Notes under the pieces: model-generated
What the model was told of the DNA's origin: nothing
The model's input: only the letters and a program-made list of their open reading frames with translations
The model's database searches: none
Shown here: piece by piece, positions 35,090 to 44,863 of the stretch
How positions within the stretch are numbered: the first letter of the stretch is position 1
Layout of the letters: each line of letters starts with the position of its first letter
Made by a program: the position numbers and the translations under genes
Assembly (NCBI GenBank): GCA_020072645.1
Contig: JAIQGK010000003.1
Location: 732,215 to 796,214 of the forward strand
DNA: 64,000 nt
Direction: 5' to 3'
Source: Terriglobia bacterium
GTDB taxonomy: Bacteria > Acidobacteriota > Terriglobia > Terriglobales > Acidobacteriaceae

Positions 35090-36277
35090 ATGGAAGATGT
35101 TGTCATTATCAGCGGCGTGCGTACGCCCATAGGAAAATTTCAAGGATCGCTGGAGCCGCTGTCCGCTCCGCAGCTGGGCGCCATCGCTGTGCGCGAGGCG
35201 GTAAAGCGGGCCAAGGTCGATCCGCCGCAGGTGGACGAATGCATTATGGGATTGGTGGTGGCTGCCGGCCTGGGACAGAATCCCGCGCGGCAGGCGGCGC
35301 TAGGCGGCGGACTGGCCAATACCGTGGGCGCAATGACCATTAACAAAGTCTGCGGCTCAGGATTAAAAGCCGTAGCGCTGGCGACGCAGGCCATCCAGAC
35401 CGGGAACGCTGAGATCGTGGTGGCGGGCGGCATGGAATCCATGACGAACGCACCATATCTCCTGCCGCAGGCGCGCAAAGGGTATAGGCTGGGAAATTCG
35501 CAGATCATCGATTCCGTTGTCAATGACGGCCTGTGGGACATTTACAACAACTACCACATGGGGATGACGGGCGAGAACGTGGCGCAGAAATATGGCGTCA
35601 CGCGCGAACAGCAGGACGAATACGCCGTGAGTTCGCACCAGAAGGCAGTACAGGCTTGGAAGGAATGCCGCTTCAAGAGCCAGATCGTCCCAGTGGAGTT
35701 GCCGGCAAGGAAGAAAGGTGAAGCGCCTGTGCTGTTTGATAAAGATGAAGGCCCGAGGGAGGACACGACAGCAGCGGCGTTGGGCAACCTGAAGCCTGTA
35801 TTCAAGAAAGATGGCACGGTCACGGCGGGCAACGCGTCCACGATGAATGACGGTGCGGCGGGTGTGGTGGTGACGTCAGCTTCACGGGCGAAGCAACTGG
35901 GCGCGCAGCCCATGGTTCGTGTGGTGGCGCAAGCGACGAGCGGCACAGCTCCCGAATGGGTGATGATGGCGCCGGTGGATGGCATCCGGAAAATCTGGGC
36001 CAAGACGGGATGGAAGCCTGAAGACGTCGATCTGTACGAGATCAATGAAGCGTTCGCGGTGCAGTCTGTGGCTGTGATTAAAGAGCTGGGTATCGATCCG
36101 GCGCGGGTCAACGTGAATGGCGGCGCTGTGGCGCTGGGACATCCGATTGGCGCCAGCGGAACGCGAGTGCTGGTGACGCTGATCTATGAGTTGATTCGCC
36201 GGAACGGGAAGCGCGGGATCGCGGCGCTATGCCTGGGCGGCGGGAATTCAGTGGCGATGGCGGTGGAAAGAGTTTAA
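35090..36277 (+). CDS. Acetyl-CoA C-acetyltransferase (thiolase)
   Basis: A 395-residue thiolase II. The active-site Cys is in [12 protein letters not shown], the general-base His in [16 protein letters not shown], and the second Cys in [13 protein letters not shown]. It condenses two acetyl-CoA to acetoacetyl-CoA or performs the reverse cleavage. The length and all catalytic blocks are normal. It has a strong ribosome site. No other beta-oxidation or polyhydroxybutyrate gene is adjacent, so the pathway is not defined here. Confidence 0.94.
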   Translation: MEDVVIISGVRTPIGKFQGSLEPLSAPQLGAIAVREAVKRAKVDPPQVDECIMGLVVAAGLGQNPARQAALGGGLANTVGAMTINKVCGSGLKAVALATQAIQTGNAEIVVAGGMESMTNAPYLLPQARKGYRLGNSQIIDSVVNDGLWDIYNNYHMGMTGENVAQKYGVTREQQDEYAVSSHQKAVQAWKECRFKSQIVPVELPARKKGEAPVLFDKDEGPREDTTAAALGNLKPVFKKDGTVTAGNASTMNDGAAGVVVTSASRAKQLGAQPMVRVVAQATSGTAPEWVMMAPVDGIRKIWAKTGWKPEDVDLYEINEAFAVQSVAVIKELGIDPARVNVNGGAVALGHPIGASGTRVLVTLIYELIRRNGKRGIAALCLGGGNSVAMAVERV

Positions 36278-36285
36278 CTCTTTCT

Positions 36286-36463
36286 GAAATCCCGAACGCA
36301 GTGAGGGAGCCCTATAGCGCCGAGATACTAAAAGCAGAAAATCAGGCCACGAATTAACGCGAAGGAACACGAATCAGAAATAAGGTTCGGACGCGCTGGT
36401 TTGCAGCTTCCTTGTTTCAAAAGAGATGTCGTAGTGGTAGCGATCCCTCGCTACGCTCGGGAT
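36286..36463. repeat. Spacer with two class A repeats and one GAATTAACGCGAA element
   Basis: 36286-36318 (AATCCCGAACGCAGTGAGGG) and 36436-36463 (AGCGATCCCTCGCTACGCTC) are class A repeats in opposite orientations. Between them at 36344-36380 is GCCACGAATTAACGCGAAGG, an arm of the GCCGCGAAT class. Together they form a composite inverted structure between the thiolase and the PilZ gene, which converge. Confidence 0.65.
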
Positions 36464-36466
36464 GAT

Positions 36467-37729
36467 TTACTTGTCTTCCGGCCCGTCGATCACAATTTTT
36501 CTTAGCCCGCGGTAGAGCGCCTGCACTTCTTCATAAATATTCGAAATGCCTTCTGTGAAGCGCGTGACGCTGCCGGAGTCCAGATCGGCTGTGACGTTGT
36601 GGGCCAGCTTGCGCAGCATGTGCATGCGTTCGGCCTCAAGCTGGGGCAGGACTTCAAAAGGGTCGCCGCCTTTGGAGTTCAGGTCCACCCACTGCACCAC
36701 GGACCACGCGGTCTGCCGGAGATGTTCCACCGCGTCGTGAAACTGGGCGATGATGCGTGGGTCCACTTTGTCAATTACAAGTCCCTGTTCCAGATGATTG
36801 AGTTCTTCAATCGTGCGGGTAACTTGAGTAGACATCTGGCTGGACATTTTGCTGGAACCTCCACGTGAAGTTGGTTGAACAGTATTGATGGAAGGGGGCC
36901 GAAAAGTGGGTAGCGGATCTTCAGGCGCGAGCTTTCGTGGATCGTCCGTGCTCAAGTCAAGCGACCCGGAAAGCACGCTCAAGATATATTCAAGCTTGGC
37001 CTGGTCTTCTCTGCCGATCTGGGTAAACACCAGACCCAGCCCCACGGCATGGTGTGAAGTTTTGACCTGGGCACGGCCTCGCACAACGCTCTCACGGACG
37101 CGCAGCATAAAAAGAATTTCACTGCCAACGGGAAGCGTTGATACCGTTTCAACGTAGCAGCCGGTCAGGCTCAGGTCACTTAAATTGCCGAAGACCGGAG
37201 GCGCACCTTCATTGCGGCGCATCTCAATGCCGCCGGTGCAGTGGAAACGCTGCTGGGCCCTTCTGGTTCCTGTGGGTTCTGGCATAGGTCTCCTTGCCTG
37301 TTGCGGTGCTGGGGGCGCGCCGGCAAACCCAGTAAAGCTGGAAGCAGACTGCGTTGTCTGTATGGCCGGCGACTTCAGTTTTGCTCCAAAGAGTTTTTTG
37401 TCGGGCTCAACTACCTGAATACCGATCTGCCTTGACTTGGCCGCGTCACGTCCAACCCAGACTACTTTGCAACGCGCTTTTTGGTTTTCATGCTGCAGGG
37501 AGATGACTTCGCCTTCGCGTACGCAGTCAATCCCGATGAGCCGCGCGCCCACGGAGCTGGCATTGACCGTGCGAGCATGCTGCACAAACGGTTTGCCGTA
37601 GAGGTCCATGCCCCACACTTTTACGTCGAGGCTGATGTCAACGCGAGGCTCAAGATACCGCGTCATAAAAAACACCGGTGAGAATGGCTTGATGGTACTT
37701 TCAAAAGTGGTCAAATTCAATGGAAACAT
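36467..37729 (-). CDS. Protein with two PilZ-like domains
   Basis: A 420-residue protein. The first PilZ-like domain (about 20-110) has RYLEPR and NASSVG. The second (about 155-250) has RAQQR (RxxxR) and DLSLTG (DxSxxG), the canonical cyclic di-GMP ligands. The C-terminal third is helical with a Met/Glu-rich bundle. It probably senses cyclic di-GMP and modulates motility or polysaccharide output. ATG 37729 is used; an ATG at 37666 (MTRYLEPRVDIS) is an alternative that fits the first domain better. It shares no operon. Confidence 0.85.
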   Translation of the reverse strand: MFPLNLTTFESTIKPFSPVFFMTRYLEPRVDISLDVKVWGMDLYGKPFVQHARTVNASSVGARLIGIDCVREGEVISLQHENQKARCKVVWVGRDAAKSRQIGIQVVEPDKKLFGAKLKSPAIQTTQSASSFTGFAGAPPAPQQARRPMPEPTGTRRAQQRFHCTGGIEMRRNEGAPPVFGNLSDLSLTGCYVETVSTLPVGSEILFMLRVRESVVRGRAQVKTSHHAVGLGLVFTQIGREDQAKLEYILSVLSGSLDLSTDDPRKLAPEDPLPTFRPPSINTVQPTSRGGSSKMSSQMSTQVTRTIEELNHLEQGLVIDKVDPRIIAQFHDAVEHLRQTAWSVVQWVDLNSKGGDPFEVLPQLEAERMHMLRKLAHNVTADLDSGSVTRFTEGISNIYEEVQALYRGLRKIVIDGPEDK

Positions 37730-37853
37730 GAACTTGAGTAACCCCAGAGGTCAAGCGCCCACGGTACTTCTGGTGTGATTCTGGCTGCAAAATTCTGCAA
37801 TTCGGCAGGCTCTTGCTAGAATGCTTTGCCAGCCCAGGAGATTAGCCGCAAGC

Positions 37854-39407
37854 ATGCTCTTCAAGACCCAGAGTGCCGCAGTTTATGGCATCGACGCCAA
37901 TATCATTGAAGTTGAAGTCGATGTCAGCCCGTCGCGCGATCCTAAAGAGAATTTCCAGACCGTAGGACTGCCCGACACAGCGGTGAAGGAGAGCCGGCAG
38001 CGAATCACCGCCGCGCTACGAAATTGCGGGTACGAAGTGCCGCTCACCAAGATCACCATCAACCTTGCGCCGGCGGACATCAAGAAAGAAGGCTCAGGCT
38101 TTGACCTGCCAATGGCGATGGGAATCCTGGGCGCGTACGGCGGCCTGATCAAGAAAGAGCTTACCGAATACGTAATGGTGGGCGAACTATCACTCGATGG
38201 CGGCATTCGCGGCGTGCGCGGCGCTTTGCCGATTGCCATTGCCGCCCGCGCCAAGAAGATTGCCAACCTGATTGTGCCGGAAGTAAATGCGCGTGAAGCG
38301 GCGGTGGTGAGCGGCGTGAATGTTTATCCGGTAAAGTCGCTCATCGATGTGGTGAATCTGCTGAACACCGGAAACGGAATCTCTCCGCTGCAGGTAGATA
38401 CGTCACAAATGCTGGTTGAGGCCGACCAGTTCGGCGCGCCGGACTTCAAGGAAGTACGTGGACAGTTTACGGCCAAGCGCGCGCTGGAAATCGCCTGCGC
38501 CGGCGGGCACAACATTTTGATGATCGGGCCTCCGGGTTCCGGCAAGACCATGCTCGCCAAGCGCGTCTCCAGCATTCTTCCGCCGCTCACGTTTGAAGAA
38601 GCGCTGGAGACCACCAAGATCCACAGCGTTGCCGGCGTGCTGGATGCCGCTTCAGGGCTGGTCAGCGTGCGGCCCTTCCGGTCGCCTCACCATACAATTT
38701 CCGACGCTGGGCTAATCGGCGGCGGAATCATTCCTCGTCCTGGCGAAGTTTCGCTTTCGCATAATGGCGTGCTTTTTCTGGACGAACTGCCGGAGTTTCC
38801 GCGCAACGTGCTGGAAGTAATGCGGCAGCCGCTGGAAGACGGCAACGTGACGATTGCGCGCGCTTCGATGTCACTGACTTTTCCGGCGCGATTCATGCTG
38901 GCTGCGGCCATGAATCCGTGCCCTTGCGGCTACCATGGCTCGGGACAGAGAGATTGTCCCTGTACGCAGCCGATGATCCAGCGTTACGTCTCCAAGATTT
39001 CCGGGCCGCTGATGGACCGCATTGATATTCACATTGACGTTCCGGCAGTAAATTACAAAGAACTGCGCGGATCTGACAACAAGGCGGAAAGCTCCGCGCA
39101 GATTCGCGAGCGCGTGGTGCGGGCGCGTGAGGTCCAGCTCAATCGCTTTGCCGCCGCCGGCGAGCGCAATTATTCCAACGCGCAAATGACCTCACGCCAG
39201 ATCCGTGCCTATTGCGATCTGGGTACGGACAGCGAACGCATGCTTGAACGCGCCATGCAGCAGCAGGGGCTCAGCGCCAGGGCGCATGACCGGATATTGA
39301 AGGTCGCGCGGACCATTGCCGATATGGAAGGCAGCCCGCAGATTGAGAGCAAGCACATCGCTGAGGCAATCCAATACAGGACGCTGGACAGGACGTATTG
39401 GGCTTAA
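37854..39407 (+). CDS. comM: YifB/ComM Mg-chelatase-like AAA+ ATPase
   Basis: A 517-residue ComM/YifB-family ATPase. It has an N-terminal Lon-like ChlI domain ([18 protein letters not shown]), Walker [15 protein letters not shown], Walker [12 protein letters not shown] and the C-terminal Mg_chelatase_C domain. ComM acts as a hexameric branch-migration helicase in natural transformation and recombination. Start ATG 37854 ([16 protein letters not shown]) fits the family; the longer reading from 37821 does not. It is monocistronic. Confidence 0.93.
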   Translation: MLFKTQSAAVYGIDANIIEVEVDVSPSRDPKENFQTVGLPDTAVKESRQRITAALRNCGYEVPLTKITINLAPADIKKEGSGFDLPMAMGILGAYGGLIKKELTEYVMVGELSLDGGIRGVRGALPIAIAARAKKIANLIVPEVNAREAAVVSGVNVYPVKSLIDVVNLLNTGNGISPLQVDTSQMLVEADQFGAPDFKEVRGQFTAKRALEIACAGGHNILMIGPPGSGKTMLAKRVSSILPPLTFEEALETTKIHSVAGVLDAASGLVSVRPFRSPHHTISDAGLIGGGIIPRPGEVSLSHNGVLFLDELPEFPRNVLEVMRQPLEDGNVTIARASMSLTFPARFMLAAAMNPCPCGYHGSGQRDCPCTQPMIQRYVSKISGPLMDRIDIHIDVPAVNYKELRGSDNKAESSAQIRERVVRAREVQLNRFAAAGERNYSNAQMTSRQIRAYCDLGTDSERMLERAMQQQGLSARAHDRILKVARTIADMEGSPQIESKHIAEAIQYRTLDRTYWA

Positions 39408-39410
39408 TTT

Positions 39411-39635
39411 ATGTCGCTTCGCTCCAAACCGCTTGAGAGTCTGGAAGGTGGTCGGTGTGATCTGCGCCTGACGCAGGCGGCTCGGCACGCAGGTCGGCCT
39501 CGCCGCTAAACTTCACGCGTAAAGCAAATGTCGCTTCGCTCCAAACCGCTTGAGACTCTGGAAGGTGGTCGGTGTGATCTGCGCCTGATGCAGGCGGCTC
39601 GGCACGCAAGTCGGCCTCGCCGCTAGACTTCACGG
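39411..39635. repeat. 117-bp direct tandem repeat (class B)
   Basis: Two near-identical copies (39411-39527 and 39528-39635) that both begin ATGTCGCTTCGCTCCAAACC and continue through GGTCGGTGTGATCTGCGCCT to a region near GTCGGCCTCGCCGCTA. A few bases differ between copies. Related single copies lie at 24623 and 48255. The spacer 39408-39782 contains no other gene. Confidence 0.85.
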
Positions 39636-39648
39636 AAGGCTTTTTGGC

Positions 39649-39688
39649 CTACGCTTCGCCAAAACCGGGCGAAAGCGTGGGCCACCCG
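39649..39688. repeat. CTACGCTTCGCC repeat, copy 1
   Basis: CTACGCTTCGCCAAAACCGG followed by GCGAAAGCGTGGGCCACCCG. A close copy lies at 40796-40835 inside the end of the following gene. Confidence 0.75.
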
Positions 39689-39782
39689 CCGAAATTGCCA
39701 AAATTGAAGACCAACACCTTGAAACACAGAGGAACGGAGTAAGCGGAGAGAAAGCAATCCTGATCCGGTGTAATCTTCATAC

Positions 39783-40844
39783 ATGAGGCGATTGCTATTC
39801 CTTCTGCTCTCCTGCTCTACATTTGTTTTTGCTCAAGTTCCTTCCGATATTGAAATTCTTGATCGAGCTGTCACGCTTGACAGCATCAACCTGCATGCCA
39901 GTGTCACCAAACCCAAGGGGCCGGGACGTTATCCGGCCGTGCTGGTAATCTCCGGCCTCGGATGCTATCCGCTGCCGAGTCCGGACCACGACGAGCCGTT
40001 CAATCGGTTCCGCTACGGACTCTCACAGCGCGGCTTTGTGACTATGTGGGTGGAGAAAAACGGAGAAGGATCGAGTCAAGGTCCGGCGTGCGACAGCGCG
40101 CAATCCGATCTTCAATTCGCCGCGAGCCGCTCCATTGCCGGATTGAAGGCGCTGTCCACCTACGATTTTGTTGATAGGGACAACATCTTCATTTTTGCTC
40201 ACAGTATCGGTCCGCTGGAGGGCGTCCTGGTGGCGGAAAAGTTTCCGGTCCGGGCATTTATCGCTTCTGAAACCATCGGCAAGAGCTGGTACGAATATCA
40301 ACTGGAAAACGCACGCCGCCAACTGCTGCTGCTGGGCCGCCCTTACGACGCAGTGGAAAAAGCTGCCCGCACAATGGCGCGCTGCCAATATCATTTTTTT
40401 ATAGAAAAGCAGACTCCGGAGCAGGTGGTCAAAAATGATCCGGACTGCAAGGACTCAGTGCAAACTTTCGGCGCCTCTGCCAGTTACCTGCAGCAGATTG
40501 CCGATCTGGATCTGGCGATGGAGTGGAAGAAAGTTGATGTTCCCGTTCTGGTAACCTGGGGAACCTCGGACGCATTAACGTCGGCTGAAGAAGGCCGCTA
40601 CTTGACGGAAATGATCAACAGTTTTCACCCGCATCGGGCGACGTATGAGGAATTCAAAGATATGGGACACGGGCTGGACCTCTGGCCTTCACAGAAAGCG
40701 TTTTTCGAGTCACTGGGAAAGAAACAGGATGCGCCGTTTGATACGGAATTTTTGCGGAAGGTAGCGGAGTGGCTGAAACAAAATCTTGGGCCACGCCACG
40801 CTTTGCCAACACCGGGTGAAAGCGTGGGCCACCCGGCCCGCTGA
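39783..40844 (+). CDS. Secreted alpha/beta hydrolase with repeat-derived C-terminus
   Basis: A 353-residue protein with a signal peptide (MRRLLFLLLSCSTFVFA). The alpha/beta hydrolase core has AVLVISGLGCYPL, the nucleophile elbow AHSIGPLEG, LVTWGTSDAL before the acid and KDMGHGLDLW with the His. The reaction is a probable esterase or peptidase-type hydrolysis of unknown substrate. The last 16 or so codons (PRHALPTPGESVGHPAR) are encoded by a copy of the spacer repeat found at 39649-39688, so the natural end of the gene may have been extended. Confidence 0.83.
   Translation: MRRLLFLLLSCSTFVFAQVPSDIEILDRAVTLDSINLHASVTKPKGPGRYPAVLVISGLGCYPLPSPDHDEPFNRFRYGLSQRGFVTMWVEKNGEGSSQGPACDSAQSDLQFAASRSIAGLKALSTYDFVDRDNIFIFAHSIGPLEGVLVAEKFPVRAFIASETIGKSWYEYQLENARRQLLLLGRPYDAVEKAARTMARCQYHFFIEKQTPEQVVKNDPDCKDSVQTFGASASYLQQIADLDLAMEWKKVDVPVLVTWGTSDALTSAEEGRYLTEMINSFHPHRATYEEFKDMGHGLDLWPSQKAFFESLGKKQDAPFDTEFLRKVAEWLKQNLGPRHALPTPGESVGHPAR
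40796..40835. repeat. CTACGCTTCGCC repeat, copy 2, inside a coding end
   Basis: CCACGCTTTGCCAACACCGG followed by GTGAAAGCGTGGGCCACCCG. It forms the last codons of the hydrolase at 39783-40844. Confidence 0.7.
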
Positions 40845-40915
40845 ACGTCAGTAATGGCATCACTTCTCTTTCTACTGGCCTGCATAAGTGAGAAGAACGT
40901 AAACTATGGGGCATC

Positions 40916-42046
40916 GTGATCGAGCAGAAAATTAATAAATTCTTTGGTGATGCCGAATCGACCGGCTTTGGAACCGGTTGGTGGAGCGGGATATTGTCGG
41001 CGTTTTTTGGGTCTCTTTCATTCGGAGGAGTTTTGTGCCTGCACTTTCCTCAGTTACTAAGCTCTCCGGAACTGCGCCCACTCTATCCAATGCACACGAT
41101 GCGCATCCTGATCCAATGCCTGATAGTGGCGGCCATTCTATTCGGAATCATTTCGTCGATTAAACGCAGGAAAAAGATTCTGGGATTGACGGGAACGTTG
41201 TTGGCCATTGCCGCAACGGCCTGGGGCGGATCCAGCGTACAGATTAACCCCAATTTGCACGATGGGCCCGCAATTGGCCTGGACTGGTTTTTGCTTGACA
41301 TGCTTTTGATGGGAATCATCTACGTGCCCCTGGAAAGGCTGTGGCCGCAGTATCCAAAACAGGGAACATTCCGCAAGGAGTGGACTTTGGACGTGGTTTA
41401 TTTCATGTCCACGCATCTGCCGCTGCAAATTTTATCTTTCCTGGTCTTGTTGCCCGCCACCCAGGCCACTAAGTACCTGGGCGTTCCCGCGCTTCAACAC
41501 TTAATTGCTGGAGTACCCTGGTTGGTGCAATTTTTCCTGGCCGTTGTGGTTGCTGACATTTCGGAATATTGTGTTCATTTTGCATTGCACAAGGTGCCTT
41601 TTCTATGGCGCTTCCATGCCGTTCACCATTCTTCAAAAGCGCTGGATTGGATCGCCGGCTCACGCTCCCACTTTGTGGACGACACGCTGGTACGCGGCTT
41701 TATTCTTATTCCCATGATGCTTGGGTTTTCACAGTCGATCATCTTTGCGTATCTGATTTTTGTCACCCTGCACGCTACCTGGACCCATTGCAACTTCGGC
41801 CCGAATGCCATATGGCTGGAAAAATTTCTGGTTATGCCCAGATATCATCACTGGCACCATACTTCCCAAAAAGAGGGCATTGATAAGAACTTTGCCATTC
41901 ATTTTCCGTGGATCGATAAGCTTTTTGGAACTTACTATTACCCTGATGAATGGCCGCAGCAGTACGGCCTGGACGGCGAGGAAATCGCGCCCGGTTTTCT
42001 TGGGCAAACGATTGAACCATTTATCCCGAGAAAAAAGACGTCTTAG
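40916..42046 (+). CDS. Sterol desaturase/fatty acid hydroxylase family membrane protein
   Basis: A 376-residue membrane protein with several hydrophobic helices and the His clusters of the fatty acid hydroxylase superfamily (ERG3/AUR1-like): HFALHK (HX3H), FHAVHHSSKA and RYHHWHHTS. These ligate a di-iron centre that hydroxylates or desaturates lipids. It starts from GTG at 40916. The gene converges on the desaturase at 42073 with only 26 bases between stops, so both probably modify membrane lipids. Confidence 0.87.
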   Translation: MIEQKINKFFGDAESTGFGTGWWSGILSAFFGSLSFGGVLCLHFPQLLSSPELRPLYPMHTMRILIQCLIVAAILFGIISSIKRRKKILGLTGTLLAIAATAWGGSSVQINPNLHDGPAIGLDWFLLDMLLMGIIYVPLERLWPQYPKQGTFRKEWTLDVVYFMSTHLPLQILSFLVLLPATQATKYLGVPALQHLIAGVPWLVQFFLAVVVADISEYCVHFALHKVPFLWRFHAVHHSSKALDWIAGSRSHFVDDTLVRGFILIPMMLGFSQSIIFAYLIFVTLHATWTHCNFGPNAIWLEKFLVMPRYHHWHHTSQKEGIDKNFAIHFPWIDKLFGTYYYPDEWPQQYGLDGEEIAPGFLGQTIEPFIPRKKTS

Positions 42047-42072
42047 AAAATTGGTAGTGAGTCAGTTTCCTT

Positions 42073-42927
42073 CTAAAAATCCAGTGCGCCTAGAGGAACG
42101 TCCTTGGGTAACTCTTCACCCGTTTTAGTTGCCTTCACCAGGCCAAGGGATTTCATCACTTTGACAGTGAGAAATCCAAAGTCGTATTCAGCGTTGTCGT
42201 GGCTGAGCCGCAAGAGACCCGGATAGTGGTGGTGGTTGTTCTGCAGGCAGGCGCTGAAGGTTGCGGTTACCGGCAGCCACTCGCCAACGTTCATGGCGTT
42301 GTCCTGTTCATCGTGATAGCGCCGATAGCCAAATCTTCGGGTGTGGGTCCAATAGTTCTGGATCATGTTTACCCACAGCGCAAAAATCCGCATGCCAACC
42401 CACATCACCAGCACAAACCTCAGGTCTCCAACCAGCTTCCAAAAGAGAAAGATACTGAAGGCCTGGGCAAGCAGGGCAAACACAGGATTTGCAGTGACGC
42501 GAAAAGTCCGCGACTTTAAAATCTCGTCGGCAGCCAGATTCTGATATGGGTACGGGATTACGCAGCGGTAGAGGGTCTGCCAAAAACCATCGCCTGAGAG
42601 TTTGTTGGGATCTCCGGGATGGTCAGCGTGTTCATGGTGCAAGCGATGGCGATTTACCCAGCCGATGGGATCCACATAGAGCCCGAAAACGTTGTTCACC
42701 ACGGTGACGGTTTTGATGAACCATACCTTGTAGTCGAGCGCGCCATGAACGATGCCTAAGTGCAGCACATCGGCCAGATATAACCCGCCAAGAAACCAGC
42801 AAACGATGAAATAAGCTCCGCCGATCAATACCCCAGTCCAGGGGCCTAAATGAGCTGGTGCGAAATAAAAACAGGACAACAAGTAGAGCAAAATAATCAA
42901 GTAGCCTATGAGATTGTAGGATTTCAT
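42073..42927 (-). CDS. Fatty acid desaturase family membrane protein
   Basis: A 284-residue di-iron desaturase. Histidine clusters: HLGIVHG, NRHRLHHEHADHP and QNNHHHYPG, with four hydrophobic segments before and between. This is the delta-9-type acyl desaturase plan. The substrate acyl chain is not determinable. It converges on the hydroxylase gene and lies on the minus strand; its upstream spacer (42928-43344) holds short repeats only. Confidence 0.88.
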   Translation of the reverse strand: MKSYNLIGYLIILLYLLSCFYFAPAHLGPWTGVLIGGAYFIVCWFLGGLYLADVLHLGIVHGALDYKVWFIKTVTVVNNVFGLYVDPIGWVNRHRLHHEHADHPGDPNKLSGDGFWQTLYRCVIPYPYQNLAADEILKSRTFRVTANPVFALLAQAFSIFLFWKLVGDLRFVLVMWVGMRIFALWVNMIQNYWTHTRRFGYRRYHDEQDNAMNVGEWLPVTATFSACLQNNHHHYPGLLRLSHDNAEYDFGFLTVKVMKSLGLVKATKTGEELPKDVPLGALDF

Positions 42928-43344
42928 GATGCCCCCCAGGCGGGTTATTCAAGCAGAAATCAGAGCTGGTTTCAAATAAAAAGTTGGTCCCAAGACGATC
43001 CCAGCGCTGTAGGCGCGTCGCAGGTTAGCCCGCGGCAACGCCGTGGGTAGCTTGGATGTGGGAATTGTGAGCGCCGTAGGCGCGGCACTTATCTATCCTC
43101 TCTGCCGAAGTCCTGCGCGCAGCGTAAGCGGAGCGGCAATGCAGGAACAGAACCACCGCAGAATGGCATTTCGAAGATGAATTCGGTGCTTGGCATGATC
43201 CGCGACACGTTTGGGAGATGTGTCGAGCCTCCGCCGCTGGCTTCTTCTTATAGAAACGTAATCCCATGCCTTGCCGGACGCAGAAATGCCCAGCTCCTTC
43301 GCTAACATTGAGCGAAAAGGACGGCCACGCCACCCGACCTATTG
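42928..43344. other. Spacer without a convincing gene
   Basis: This 417-base stretch carries GC-rich repeat-like words (GGTTAGCCCGCGGCAACGCC; TAGGCGCGGCAC) and a GGCCACGCCACCCG fragment similar to the 39649 class. Short open frames read through it on the minus strand, but their composition and lack of a ribosome site do not support real genes. Confidence 0.45.
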
Positions 43345-43938
43345 CTATTTGCTGTTCGGCGGCTTGTATTTTTTCAGCACCGCTGTACATTGGTTAAGTG
43401 CATCCAATGCTTGCTCATTTATGATGGATTGACCCTCTAGCTCACGAATCATTAGGGCGTGCAGGTTTTCACTGATCGTGTAAAGCTGCGTTGAGACATC
43501 CTGGCAAGACTGGCCGATCTGCATCAGCTCATATACCTTTGCCTTGTCCAAGCCCTTCTCGGACAAAAGAGCGCTGCTAATGTCCGCGAATGCCGAAGCA
43601 GAACAGAGAGCGGCGTTACGAGAAGCATCATCCAGTGCTCCCAACAGCAAAAAGCCGCCTAGCCCATGAAAGGCGTTTGGATTCTTTTTAAGACCACTGA
43701 TTAGCTTGTTGCCCAATTCGACAATTTGACGGTCTTTCTCTACGCCTCTGCTATCGTGCATAGAAGGTAAAGCCGCCTCCAGCTTTATGGACATATCATA
43801 TTGCTCGAATGCTCTTTCTGACTGGGATAGGACCAAGTCAACCTCTTCTGTAGTAGAGAACTTTGGTTGTTTTTTGGCTTCTTGGCTGTAAGCAGATACA
43901 CACAAGCCTATGAGTACAGCGATCACTGATTTGAGCAT
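43345..43938 (-). CDS. Secreted hypothetical protein
   Basis: A 197-residue protein. A signal peptide (MLKSVIAVLIGLCVSAYSQ) is followed by a largely helical region without recognised domains; several Cys are scattered (LCSASAF, GQSCQDV, NQCTAVL). The start is placed at ATG 43938; the 44 residues upstream in the longer reading lack a signal-like pattern. I do not recognise the family. It may act in the periplasm. Confidence 0.65.
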   Translation of the reverse strand: MLKSVIAVLIGLCVSAYSQEAKKQPKFSTTEEVDLVLSQSERAFEQYDMSIKLEAALPSMHDSRGVEKDRQIVELGNKLISGLKKNPNAFHGLGGFLLLGALDDASRNAALCSASAFADISSALLSEKGLDKAKVYELMQIGQSCQDVSTQLYTISENLHALMIRELEGQSIINEQALDALNQCTAVLKKYKPPNSK

Positions 43939-44216
43939 GTCGGGCGAATTATAACCCCGATACTCCAAGCCCAAAAAAATCTGGAAGTAGATCGACCCTT
44001 CTGAACTGCCATTAGTGACACTACCTTTAGGGCTTGCCGTGCCAAGCCTCCGTGGAATGCGAACGTGCATTGCATTTTCAACGGGGAAGTCGGGATGATT
44101 GGGCAGGGCGTGTCCAACGCCTTCGCGGCTTTTCTCGAAAGGCAGCGGAACTCAAGCGCACATCGTCCCGCTGATAGAATTGTTCCTTCATCCCCAAGGA
44201 AAGGAATTTACCAGCC

Positions 44217-44756
44217 ATGTCTGCACAGATGACTCCCGATCAAGCCAAATTTTTGCTCGCACTCACATTGCCCTTCATCAAGACAGAACACGAAACCACC
44301 AAGCGGGTGATTGAAGCCATACCGCTAGATAAAGGCGATTATCGTCCGGAGCCGGTGGCCAAGAGCGCGCTGGAGTTGGCATGGCATATTGTTGCGGCGG
44401 AACATCGCTTTCTGGGCGGCATATCCACGGGGAAATTTGATTTCACGCCTAACAATCGTCCGGATTCCATCAACAACTCCGCCAAGATTGCCGCGTGGTT
44501 TGATGAGTCATTCAAGGCCAATTTGAAGCAGATTGAAGGCCTGAGCGGGGAGCAATTAGCCAAATCTATTGATTTTCGCGGCATGCTTCAGATGCCGGCG
44601 GTCAGTTTCCTGCAGCTCTCACAGAACCACACCATCCACCATCGCGGACAGCTTTCTACCTACCTGAGGCCCATGGGCGGAAAGGTTCCGTCAATTTACG
44701 GCGAGAGCTATGACGCGGCGCAGGCACGCGCAGCCAGGGAAGGGAAAGCAAGCTAG
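44217..44756 (+). CDS. DinB-family protein
   Basis: A 179-residue DinB-like four-helix bundle. HIVAAEHRF, FLQLSQNHTIHHRGQL and TYLRPMGGKVPSIYGES match the DinB core, with the metal ligands His in HIVAAEH and HTIHHRGQ. Such proteins bind a divalent metal and often use a thiol cofactor in transfer reactions. AGGAAAGGA lies about a dozen bases before ATG 44217. It is monocistronic. Confidence 0.87.
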   Translation: MSAQMTPDQAKFLLALTLPFIKTEHETTKRVIEAIPLDKGDYRPEPVAKSALELAWHIVAAEHRFLGGISTGKFDFTPNNRPDSINNSAKIAAWFDESFKANLKQIEGLSGEQLAKSIDFRGMLQMPAVSFLQLSQNHTIHHRGQLSTYLRPMGGKVPSIYGESYDAAQARAAREGKAS

Positions 44757-44758
44757 AG

Positions 44759-44840
44759 AGATCGGCTGATCGCGTGATCCGGTGATCTGGTGATCGGAAA
44801 CAAAAACTCACCACTGATCGACACAGATAACACTGATCGG
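44759..44840. repeat. GATCGGTGATC-type and ACACTGATCGG-type words
   Basis: 44759-44798 contains runs of GATCGGCTGATCGCGTGATC words, similar to 26599-26633. It is followed by CACTGATCGACACAGATAAC, related to the 23470 class. It precedes the S9 peptidase gene. Confidence 0.5.
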
Positions 44841-44863
44841 AAAAGGAGCCAGACGAGGAAACT

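Noticed and set aside
43025..43390. Minus-strand frames in the spacer after the desaturase, considered as a decayed transposase
   Set aside because: No catalytic or family motif could be aligned by eye; the segment is better described as repeat-rich spacer.
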